Assembly (NCBI RefSeq): GCF_008274625.1
Contig: NZ_VTRU01000001.1
Coordinates: forward strand, 1,736,001 to 1,800,000
Source: Chryseobacterium panacisoli
GTDB taxonomy: Bacteria > Bacteroidota > Bacteroidia > Flavobacteriales > Weeksellaceae
Length of the DNA: 64,000 nucleotides
Direction of reading: 5' to 3'
Within the stretch, counting starts at the first letter, position 1. Each line of letters starts with the position of its first letter. Below the pieces are notes generated by a model. It did no database searches. It was not told the DNA's origin and was given only the letters and a program-made list of their open reading frames with translations. Positions 56,945 through 64,000 of the stretch are shown here, piece after piece. Made by a program: the position numbers and the translations under genes.

Positions 56945-59809
56945 CTAGTTGGCTGTTCCTACTTTTACAGCAGTTACCTCTGCTTTCTTAGGTTCATCCT
57001 TTTTAGCATTTTCCCAACCGTCTTCCGGCATCAAAGTGGCTACAATTCTACCTTTTGTAAGGTATTTTTTAGCAACGTCCTGAAGATCCTTTACAGTAAG
57101 TGCTTTTACTTTTTCCTGGTAATTCAGGATGTCATATTTATCACTTCCGTCTAACTGGTTTTTAGCGATAGCATTCATCCAGAACATATTATCTTTAAGT
57201 TCTGTTTTATTGTCATTATATTCTCCTTCTTTGTATTTATCCAGATCTTTCTGCTCAGGACCGTTATCAATCAGCTTCTGAAGCTCGGTAATAGCACTTT
57301 TTGTCAGTTTATCTGCATTTTCCGGGCCACAAGGAAAGTTAATTCCAAAGCTGTAAGTACCGTAAGGAACTTTGTTCATTCCTCCTCTTGCCCCTCCGCC
57401 GTAGATACCGCTTTCGTCTTCTCTCAATTTCTCGATGACCTTGATGGTAGCTACTTCTCCAAGAGCCGATAATGCCAAAGCGTCTTTTTCGTTGTAAGGA
57501 GCTTCTCCACTATATGAGATAGATACCATACTTTTAGGATCTTTTCCTTTTTTATACACTTTTGTATAATCTCCGGTCATTGTTCTGTATCCGGTATCTT
57601 TAAAAATGGTAGCTTTTCCGGATGATGGTAAGCTTGCAATATACTGAAGGACTTCATTTTTAAACTTCGCTTCGTCAATATTTCCTACAAAATAGAACTG
57701 AAAGTTTCCGGCATTGGCAAATTTTTCCTTATAGATATCGTATGCTTTTTTATAGTCTGTATTCGCCCAGTCTTTTTCCATTGGGAACACCCCAATAAAT
57801 CTAGGATTCTTCTGGTTCATGAATTTTGCATGCTCATTAGAGAAATAAGCCTGAGGATTAGACAACAGGTTATTCAGCATTGCAGACTGTTTTTCTTTAT
57901 ATGCATTGAAGGAAGCGGGATTATAATTTAAGTTTGTAAAATAAGCATACATAAGCTCCATGGCTGTTCCTAAATCTTTTTGTGTGGTTCTTCCGGAAAC
58001 ACCTTCAAAAAGAGAGGTTACCATTGGATTTACACTCACCTGTTTACCTGCAAGATAGTTAGTAAGATCTGCTTTAGAGAATCCCCCCACTCCGGCTTCT
58101 GCTAATGCAGAGAATGCAAACTGTGTCTTATTATAATCAACATCCGGAATAAGAGAACTTCCTCCTAAGCTTCTTGCAGTAAATACAATTTCATCGTCTT
58201 TGAAGTCAGTTTTCTTGAAAGTCACTTTAGCACCGTTGCTTAATGTCCAGGTTGTTGTTCCCAGTTTGGCATCAGTTTCTGTTTTAGCAATTTTTCCTTC
58301 AGATTTGAAAGGTTTTACTAAGTTTTTGATCGTAGCCTTTTCTTCATAAGGTTTCAGATCAGCCATTTTTACAGCTTCAAATGTATTCATAACCATGGCT
58401 TCTGTAGGCATAGCTACATTATCTTTCTTAGGTCCCGTGATTACAATGACCCTGCTGTCATCTTTCACCATTTTCTTGATGATTTCGTTGGTCTGGGCAA
58501 GGGTAACAGATGGCAGGAAAGACTTGGTATCTTCATATTCCCATGCAATTCCAGGCATTGGTTCCTGCTCCAGGAAGTTTCTTACATACTCATCTACAAG
58601 CATGTCACTTTCTGTTTTATCTTTGTTATTATAAGATCTTTCAAGATTGGAAAGCACCTGAGATTTTGCTCTGTCAAGTTCAGACTGTGTAAATCCGAAT
58701 CTTTTTGCTCTTTCAACCTCTTCCAATAAAACTTTCAATGCATTCAGCTGGTTTCCTTCTTTCACCATGGCAAATCCCTGGAAAGCTTCCTTCCTTCTTG
58801 CATAGGTTCCTCCGTGGTATACTGATCCGAAAGTAAAAGGTGGATTGGTAGAGTTGATCAGTTCTCTCAGCCTGTTGTTCAGCATCGTTGTTGAAAGATT
58901 TTCTATAAGACTCTGGTTGTACTGTTCTACTGTTACATCCGGCTTGTAGGCATCAGCATCTTTCATGATAAACTGTACCATAGAATTGGTAGCATCAGGA
59001 TCTGTTTCAATCGCTACCAGCGTCTCTTTATGATTCGGAAGATCAAAAGATTTTCTTTCTCTTGGTTTTGAAGGGTTTTTATATTTACTGAAGTTATCCT
59101 TAATCTTTTTCTCAATTTCATCCACGTTGATATCTCCTACCACGATGATGGCCATCAGATCCGGTCTGTACCAGTCCTGATGGAATTTTCGGATAACATC
59201 CGGTTTGAAATTTTCCAATACTTCTTTTTTACCGATTGGAAGTCTTTCTGCGTATTGAGATTTGTATAAAAATTTCGGAAGGTATTTATCCATCATCCTT
59301 TTATCAGCTCCAAGACCTAATCTCAGCTCTTCCAATACAACACCTCTTTCTTTATTGATCTGTTCATCAGAAAGGGTTGCATTAAAGGCCCAGTCTTCCA
59401 TTACTTTCAGCCCGGAATCCAGATTGCCTGGTTTATCCAATGGAACAGGAAGCATGTAAACCGTCTCGTCAAAGCCGGTGTAAGCGTTAAGGTGTTGTCC
59501 GAATTTTACTCCGATAGACTGTAAAAAGTCTACTAATTTATTATCTGGAAAATTTTTGGTTCCGTTGAAGTTCATGTGCTCCATAAAGTGAGCCAATCCT
59601 CTTTGATTTTCATCTTCAAGAATAGATCCGGCATTGATTGCCAGACGGAAATCTACTTTTTTCTCAGGTAATGTGTTTTTTTTGATGTAGTACTTCATTC
59701 CGTTGGAAAGGGTACCAATTCGTACAGAAGGATCCACTGGGATATTCTGTCCGAAAGCATTTGCTGACATCAAAAAGATGGCCGCAAATGAAGATAAGAC
59801 TTTTTTCAT
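56945..59809 (-). CDS. M16-family metallopeptidase, 954 aa
   Basis: Pitrilysin/insulinase-type zinc peptidase. A signal peptide (MKKVLSSFAAIFLMSANAFG) exports it. The inverted zinc motif HFMEH is at residues 74-78, and a distal Glu is in E-R-G-V-V-L-E-E-L-R (about residue 150). Two M16 repeats (N-terminal catalytic, C-terminal inactive), each followed by a linker, give the ~950-residue length typical of fused family members. It probably degrades periplasmic peptides. Confidence 0.94.
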   Translation of the reverse strand: MKKVLSSFAAIFLMSANAFGQNIPVDPSVRIGTLSNGMKYYIKKNTLPEKKVDFRLAINAGSILEDENQRGLAHFMEHMNFNGTKNFPDNKLVDFLQSIGVKFGQHLNAYTGFDETVYMLPVPLDKPGNLDSGLKVMEDWAFNATLSDEQINKERGVVLEELRLGLGADKRMMDKYLPKFLYKSQYAERLPIGKKEVLENFKPDVIRKFHQDWYRPDLMAIIVVGDINVDEIEKKIKDNFSKYKNPSKPRERKSFDLPNHKETLVAIETDPDATNSMVQFIMKDADAYKPDVTVEQYNQSLIENLSTTMLNNRLRELINSTNPPFTFGSVYHGGTYARRKEAFQGFAMVKEGNQLNALKVLLEEVERAKRFGFTQSELDRAKSQVLSNLERSYNNKDKTESDMLVDEYVRNFLEQEPMPGIAWEYEDTKSFLPSVTLAQTNEIIKKMVKDDSRVIVITGPKKDNVAMPTEAMVMNTFEAVKMADLKPYEEKATIKNLVKPFKSEGKIAKTETDAKLGTTTWTLSNGAKVTFKKTDFKDDEIVFTARSLGGSSLIPDVDYNKTQFAFSALAEAGVGGFSKADLTNYLAGKQVSVNPMVTSLFEGVSGRTTQKDLGTAMELMYAYFTNLNYNPASFNAYKEKQSAMLNNLLSNPQAYFSNEHAKFMNQKNPRFIGVFPMEKDWANTDYKKAYDIYKEKFANAGNFQFYFVGNIDEAKFKNEVLQYIASLPSSGKATIFKDTGYRTMTGDYTKVYKKGKDPKSMVSISYSGEAPYNEKDALALSALGEVATIKVIEKLREDESGIYGGGARGGMNKVPYGTYSFGINFPCGPENADKLTKSAITELQKLIDNGPEQKDLDKYKEGEYNDNKTELKDNMFWMNAIAKNQLDGSDKYDILNYQEKVKALTVKDLQDVAKKYLTKGRIVATLMPEDGWENAKKDEPKKAEVTAVKVGTAN

Positions 59810-59915
59810 GGTATTTGATTTTTATTTACAGCTTAAAACTACCATTTATTCACAATGTGAAGAAATTACAAAATCCGTTTTATAGTTAAATTTGAGTTAA
59901 AGTTATTGATATACT

Positions 59916-59941
59916 AAAAAAACCGGGCAATACCCGGTTTT
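59916..59941 (-). terminator. Terminator after the LolA-like gene
   Basis: AAAACCGGG (59919-59927) and CCCGGTTTT (59933-59941) form a 9-bp stem with a T-run on the minus-strand side. Confidence 0.85.
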
Positions 59942-59962
59942 AATATCTTAAAAAGCAATTTT

Positions 59963-60649
59963 CTATTTAAAATCAGCATCCGTAACTCCGGAGTTGATCA
60001 CAATTTTGGTCGTTTTAATTGTCATTTTCTGACCTCCACCTTCAGCATCTACTTCGGCAGGGAACTGTATTCCATCTACGGTCATATAGCTTTTGATGGT
60101 AGCATTTCCTTCTCCTGCATTGGTTTTATACAAAAGTCCTGTTCCTGCATCGAAATAAAATTTTCCTTTATCTGAAGACAATACATTATAGTCTTTTCCG
60201 TCTAATTTTTCTGTGGATACATTTGGAAAATTAGAAGCATCAAAAGCTAAAGCATCAATTGGCTTTCCTTTTTTCAGCTCAGCAATCTTATCAGCAGGAA
60301 TATCTGTTTTATTTCCCATCTGATCAAAGTATCCTTTCTCACCGTCAAAAAGCTGAATCATCTCTTTTCCCATCAGCGATTGTACAGACTTGAATTTATT
60401 TCCTAATTTTTTAGTAGTCATTTGAATTTCCATTCCCTGCACAGAAACTGTGTTATCAGTAATGGTGGATTTTACAGCTTCCAATTTATCTTTTCCTCCT
60501 AATGCTTTGAAATAATTATCAACAACTTCTTTAGGGGTCAGTTTAGATTTTACAGCTTCTGTTTTAGTTACTACGGCTGCTTTTTTCTGAGCGGCTGCCG
60601 GTACTGAGAAAAGTACAGCACAGAAAAACGGTATGATGATCTTTTTCAT
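59963..60649 (-). CDS. Exported LolA-like lipid-binding-fold protein, 228 aa
   Basis: A signal peptide (MKKIIIPFFCAVLFSVPAAAQ) is followed by a beta-rich domain resembling LolA/outer-membrane lipoprotein-sorting proteins. It has PKEVVDNYFKALGGKDKLEA near residues 40-60, and later F-Y-F-D-A-G-T-G-L-L-Y-K-T and Y-M-T-V-D-G-I-Q-F-P-A. No LolB-type partner is adjacent. The frame is open upstream to 60739, but the ATG at 60649 is the only one followed by a signal peptide. Confidence 0.78.
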   Translation of the reverse strand: MKKIIIPFFCAVLFSVPAAAQKKAAVVTKTEAVKSKLTPKEVVDNYFKALGGKDKLEAVKSTITDNTVSVQGMEIQMTTKKLGNKFKSVQSLMGKEMIQLFDGEKGYFDQMGNKTDIPADKIAELKKGKPIDALAFDASNFPNVSTEKLDGKDYNVLSSDKGKFYFDAGTGLLYKTNAGEGNATIKSYMTVDGIQFPAEVDAEGGGQKMTIKTTKIVINSGVTDADFK

Positions 60650-60706
60650 ATTTATAATAAAGTTTAAAGGGTAAATATAGGAATATTGACGGACATACGG
60701 ATAAAT

Positions 60707-60745
60707 AATGAGCAATGAGCAGTTAGTAATGAGTAACAATTGATA
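60707..60745. repeat. GAGTAATGAG-type low-complexity repeat
   Basis: A run of AATGAGCAATGAGCAG and TAATGAGTAACA units. A very similar run lies at 3903-3938 (GAGTAATGAATAATCAG). Both sit in intergenic DNA. Confidence 0.4.
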
Positions 60746-60801
60746 GATGATCGATGATGAATGGTAAATATAATGATTGGTTAAGCTTTATGTATGGATA
60801 C

Positions 60802-60830
60802 AAAAAAACCGCCAAAAAATTGACGGTTTT
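60802..60830 (-). terminator. Terminator after trigger factor
   Basis: AAAACCGCCAA and TTGACGGTTTT pair through an 11-bp stem with one G-U (60806-60830) and a T-run on the minus-strand side. Confidence 0.8.
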
Positions 60831-60853
60831 CAAATATTTATATCTGAGTATAA

Positions 60854-62188
60854 TTATTTCTTAAGTTCTTCTAAAAATTCGTCGTGAGAAATTTTAGTTT
60901 CTTTTTTGCTTGCTTTTTCAAGAATTACATCTTTCAATTTAGCCATAGCTACTTCAGAAGAAATTTGTCTTACCTGCTCCTGGTCTTTCAACATTTCAAC
61001 AGCATATTTCTGGATTTCTTCATCACCTAGATGGTGGATTCCGTAGATTGCCAATTGATTCTTCACTAACTGCTCAGCCTGAGCCAATACATCAGCATAG
61101 TCAAGGTTGATTTCGTTTTCAGTCATCAATTTACCTTCGATGATCTGGTATTTCAGCTGGTTTTTCTCAGCTTCAAGAATTTCCTGAGCTTGTGCTTCAG
61201 ACTGAATGTTCTGGTTAGAGAATAATAACCACTTCACAAGGAACGTTTCAGGAAGTTTCACTTCTTCTTTATCTGTTACCTGCTCTAATACTTTATTCAC
61301 AAAGTGAACATCAGCATTTTGCTGGAAGTACTCATCTAATTCAGTTTTCACTTTATCTTTAAGCTCTTCTTCAGTCTTGATATTTCCTTCTCCGTATACT
61401 TTGTCGAATAAGTCCTGGTTTAGCTCAGCTAAGTTTAATGAATAGAAGTCTTTTACTTTTACTTCTAATTCATTGTGGTGTAGGTGCTCTACTTCTTCTT
61501 TGCTGAATCCTAATTCTTTAGCTAATTCTTCGTCCCCTGCAAGAGTTTCTTTTGTTACTTTTACAGATCCTTCCATTTTCAAACCTTTTACCAATTTGAA
61601 AGCTTCTTTGTTTTCAGCTGTAATGGTAAGGTTTTTTGGGTGGTGGTGATGCTCTCCTTCAGCATCTTCTTCCACAACCTGAGAAACTTCTAAAGCGATG
61701 TAAGAATCTTTAGTGATTTTATCTTGAGGAACCTGCTCAGCGAAACGCTTCTGCATGTTTTCAATGCTCTTGCTGATTTCTTTATCAGAAGCTTCTACTT
61801 TGTAGTGAGGCGCTTCATATTTAGCTAAATCTATACTGAATTCAGGCTCATATCCAACTTCGAAAGCAACTTCTAATTGATCAGCATTGTAATCTAATTC
61901 GTTTACTGGCTGAGGAACAGGCTGACCAACTAATCTTAATTTGTTTTCATTAACATAGTTGTTTAAAGCATCAGAAACTTGTCTGTTGATTTCTTCAAAT
62001 GCAATACCTGCTTCATATTGTTTTTTAACCATACTCAAAGGCACTTTCCCTTTTCTGAATCCAGGAACTTGCGCATTTTTAGCATAATTAATCAACTGCT
62101 TCTCTACTTTTTCTTTGTAGTCAGATTTTTCCAATGTTACTGTAAGCAATGCACTTACGTCATCATGGTTTTGTGCGGTAACCTTCAT
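60854..62188 (-). CDS. tig: Trigger factor (ribosome-associated chaperone), 444 aa
   Basis: Binds nascent chains at the ribosome exit. The ribosome-binding signature G-F-R-K-G-K-V-P is at about residues 43-50 within the N-terminal domain. A degenerate middle domain (PPIase-like, without the usual FKBP active-site pattern) contains a run of four His in E-G-E-H-H-H-H-P-K-N, and a long helical C-terminal arm domain ends the protein. Length is normal for Bacteroidota. The -7 box TATTTTTG is at 62218-62211. Confidence 0.95.
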   Translation of the reverse strand: MKVTAQNHDDVSALLTVTLEKSDYKEKVEKQLINYAKNAQVPGFRKGKVPLSMVKKQYEAGIAFEEINRQVSDALNNYVNENKLRLVGQPVPQPVNELDYNADQLEVAFEVGYEPEFSIDLAKYEAPHYKVEASDKEISKSIENMQKRFAEQVPQDKITKDSYIALEVSQVVEEDAEGEHHHHPKNLTITAENKEAFKLVKGLKMEGSVKVTKETLAGDEELAKELGFSKEEVEHLHHNELEVKVKDFYSLNLAELNQDLFDKVYGEGNIKTEEELKDKVKTELDEYFQQNADVHFVNKVLEQVTDKEEVKLPETFLVKWLLFSNQNIQSEAQAQEILEAEKNQLKYQIIEGKLMTENEINLDYADVLAQAEQLVKNQLAIYGIHHLGDEEIQKYAVEMLKDQEQVRQISSEVAMAKLKDVILEKASKKETKISHDEFLEELKK

Positions 62189-62210
62189 TATTGATTAAAA
62201 TTTTAGGTTG

Positions 62211-62218
62211 CAAAAATA
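62211..62218 (-). promoter_or_regulatory. -7 promoter element of tig (TATTTTTG)
   Basis: Exact TAnnTTTG match on the minus strand; 22 nt to the ATG. Confidence 0.5.
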
Positions 62219-62280
62219 TGAATTTTTTATGAAAATCACCCATTTAAAATCAACTTATAACGCCAAATATTGTTAAATAA

Positions 62281-62306
62281 AAAACCACCGGAGAATTCCG
62301 GTGGTT
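62281..62306 (-). terminator. Terminator after the lipoprotein gene
   Basis: AACCACCGGA (62283-62292) and TCCGGTGGTT (62297-62306) form a 10-bp stem with a GAAT loop; the minus-strand tail is TTTTTATTT. Confidence 0.9.
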
Positions 62307-62326
62307 CAAACAAGATTAAAGGTATA

Positions 62327-62908
62327 TTAATTAATAATATTATAGTTGGCCTGTGCATCAGTTTCACCTCCTGTATGAGTTCCATAAATCACTCCGTTTC
62401 CGCTTACAGCAGAAGCTTCAGAAACAGTTACCGGTTCATGGAATAATGTAAGAACCAGCTGACTAGATGCAGAAGCATTTTTTACAGCGGTATTGACTAC
62501 CCATTTTGTTTTCAACCCAACACGGTTTCCGTCTCCTCTTGTGAAATCATCTGTACGCGTCAAAGTAATATCGGAGTTGGGAAAGTTGTATACCAGAAAA
62601 TGCGCATCTTTTGCATCTATAATTTCCTGGGTAGCATCTTCGTCACCATTTTTGAAGATAACTTCTACATTATAGGTATGCCCATTGATTAATTTAACAT
62701 TAGGATTGGTTGTACTATTCACTTGGTAGTCATATACAACAGGAGCTCCACCGGCAGCATCTGTTACTCTTAAGAGAACATCTGAAAGTTCTTCCTGAGG
62801 AAGATCATCTGCTTCATCATCGCTTCTGTTACATGAAGTTAAGCTTAAAGAAACAGCTAAGAATAAAAGTCCTAAGATAAGTTTTGTATTTTTAAAAATA
62901 TTTTTCAT
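62327..62908 (-). CDS. Lipoprotein linked to a TonB-dependent receptor, 193 aa
   Basis: A lipoprotein signal (LGLLFLAVSLSLTSC) ends at Cys-26, followed by an acidic linker (N-R-S-D-D-E-A-D-D) and one beta-rich domain with a carbohydrate- or ligand-binding-like Ig fold. It begins 18 bp after the TonB-dependent receptor and is in the same operon. Such lipoproteins usually help the receptor capture its ligand. No name can be given. Confidence 0.78.
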   Translation of the reverse strand: MKNIFKNTKLILGLLFLAVSLSLTSCNRSDDEADDLPQEELSDVLLRVTDAAGGAPVVYDYQVNSTTNPNVKLINGHTYNVEVIFKNGDEDATQEIIDAKDAHFLVYNFPNSDITLTRTDDFTRGDGNRVGLKTKWVVNTAVKNASASSQLVLTLFHEPVTVSEASAVSGNGVIYGTHTGGETDAQANYNIIN

Positions 62909-62926
62909 GTTTTTGATTTTAAGTAA

Positions 62927-64000
62927 TTAAAATTGATATTTAAGAGTTAAAATAAAGTTTCTTCCCATCTCGTTGGAAAAGAAACGAAGCCTGTTCAGAT
63001 AATCTCTGTAAGACTTATCGAATACATTTCGAACTGAAAAATCAATTCCGAAATTTTTAGACAGATTTACCCCTGTCTGAAGGTTCCAAAGGGAATATCC
63101 GCTTGGTGGTGTAGAAATATCTACTTCTTCATTGTAAGCATTTCCGTCTGAATCAAATAATCTGATAGGAACGTTATAAGTCGGAAATCTTGTTTGTTTT
63201 AAATAAGTATTATTACTTACTGTAAAATAAAAGCCTTTCCATTCTTTTTTATTGAATTCCAATGAATTATTAAAATTCGGAGGCATCATAAGAATAAGTG
63301 GTACATCGTGAGTTGTATCCTGGCCATAAACATAGGATCCGCTTCCTTTGTAGGTCAGATTATCTGTAATTTTAAGCTGGGCATCAATATCTAATCCATA
63401 CATTTTAGCATTGATCTGCTGATAGTTATATACTACAAAAGCTCCACCCCACTGTGTATTCTGATATCCTGTAGGAATCTGATTGATGAAATTCTGAGTA
63501 TAAAAGAAGTAAGGGTTCACTGAAATGTTTAATCCTTTTAAGACATTTGCTTTTACATCTGCAACTAAATTAAACTGGTTTCCCGTTTCATTCTTCATTC
63601 TCATATCTCCCCTTTCAATAATGGCTGCAGAATGGTGAAGTCCGTCTGCAAAAAGTTCTGCAACATTCGGAGATCTTGAAACTCTGGCGTAATTGAATTT
63701 CAGGTCAAAATATTCAGATGGATGATAAACAATACCTCCGTTTACTGAAATATTATTATAACTTAAAGAGGGTTTTGTAAGAATTCTGTTTTGGTTTATT
63801 CTTACTACAAAGTCCGAATAATCTGCGGCATACTGCTTATTCCAGTCGCTCAGATCATACCATTTCGTTACATCATAATGATCATAGTCGTATCTTCCTC
63901 CCAATTCAATATCCAATTGAGGTGCAATTTTATATTTTAATACAGAATAAATTCCTGCATAATATCGGTCATAATTCGGAACAAGGCGTCTTGCCTCCGT
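62927..64000 (-). CDS. TonB-dependent outer-membrane receptor, C-terminal part (5' end beyond window)
   Basis: The open frame continues to the window end without a start codon, so only the C-terminal ~357 residues are visible. They are a beta-barrel with alternating aromatic strands (LKYKIAPQLDIELGGRYDY, FDLKFNYARVSRSPNVAELF). S-R-S-P-N-V-A-E-L-F-A is the TonB-receptor barrel hallmark, and the last strand ends with Phe (NFILTLKYQF). The plug domain and TonB box are outside. The ligand (metal complex, vitamin or glycan) cannot be told. Confidence 0.9.
   Translation of the reverse strand, partial: TEARRLVPNYDRYYAGIYSVLKYKIAPQLDIELGGRYDYDHYDVTKWYDLSDWNKQYAADYSDFVVRINQNRILTKPSLSYNNISVNGGIVYHPSEYFDLKFNYARVSRSPNVAELFADGLHHSAAIIERGDMRMKNETGNQFNLVADVKANVLKGLNISVNPYFFYTQNFINQIPTGYQNTQWGGAFVVYNYQQINAKMYGLDIDAQLKITDNLTYKGSGSYVYGQDTTHDVPLILMMPPNFNNSLEFNKKEWKGFYFTVSNNTYLKQTRFPTYNVPIRLFDSDGNAYNEEVDISTPPSGYSLWNLQTGVNLSKNFGIDFSVRNVFDKSYRDYLNRLRFFSNEMGRNFILTLKYQF

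Noticed and set aside
1..64000. tRNA, rRNA, CRISPR arrays, insertion sequences or phage genes
   Set aside because: No cloverleaf with a TTCGA-type T-loop, no regular 30-bp repeats with spacers and no transposase or integrase frames were found by reading; a tRNAscan or ISfinder search could overturn this.

Overview
The window is AT-rich chromosomal DNA from a member of the Flavobacteriia, most likely Chryseobacterium or a close relative in the Weeksellaceae. This rests on Bacteroidota-type promoters (-7 box TAnnTTTG, clearest before the HU gene, where TTG-N19-TATATTTG is perfect), almost no Shine-Dalgarno sequences, a long Ala/Glu-rich tail on ribosomal protein S16, OstA-like, DUF6341, DUF6427 and DUF3109 proteins, and GGGCTAAAGCCC intergenic palindromes. 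I see no rRNA or tRNA gene, CRISPR array, insertion sequence or phage gene. Coding density is high and most genes are housekeeping or accessory metabolism.

Layout. 1-3.9 kb: AraC-type regulators, a short-chain dehydrogenase and a beta-lactamase-fold serine hydrolase. 4-9.7 kb: rimM-rpsP, a nitroreductase, a GreA/GreB C-terminal-domain protein and an M3 oligopeptidase. 9.8-24 kb: a mosaic of small stress, regulatory and detoxification units. These include two TPR proteins, an ArsR regulator with two AHSA1-type SRPBCC proteins, a methyltransferase, two more serine hydrolases, a TetR/MFS pair beside a VOC lipoprotein, a second TetR with a divergent membrane-protein operon, and an AraC regulator before an NAD(P)H:quinone-type flavoprotein. 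24-27 kb: tyrS with an attenuator-like leader, an RNase T-type nuclease and an acetyltransferase.

27-33 kb is a compact minus-strand Ter-type stress module: two TerD proteins, two TerY-like von Willebrand A proteins, a PP2C phosphatase with an N-terminal Ig-like segment, and a kinase-like protein with a zinc ribbon. A 17-bp perfect hairpin separates the TerD genes from the other four. This matches the TerY-P triad (TerY, phosphatase, kinase) known from comparative genomics of Ter systems, here without terB, terC, terF or terZ.

33-48.6 kb: flippase-like protein and panD, HU, a repeat-rich gap, pdxH, yqgE, an amidase, a fold-IV aminotransferase homologue with Arg at the expected catalytic Lys, a class III aminotransferase, three tandem secreted C1q-like proteins, ostA-fur, a KUP potassium transporter and pdhB. 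48.7-64 kb: DUF2147, an LtaS-like sulfatase, pssA, a DnaQ-like exonuclease, DUF2007, a fumarylacetoacetase-family enzyme, a universal stress protein, DUF6341/DUF6427/DUF3109, an M16 protease, trigger factor, and a lipoprotein downstream of a TonB-dependent receptor that is cut by the window end.

Best leads: the tyrS leader (a 32-codon ORF with Tyr-Tyr and a third Tyr before a strong terminator, with mutually exclusive pairings); the TerY-P module; a 44-residue membrane protein sharing a TetR-type operator with the divergent tetR; 21-bp-spaced direct repeats before the dehydrogenase; and several genes whose ATG lies 3-5 nt from the -7 box, suggesting leaderless mRNAs.
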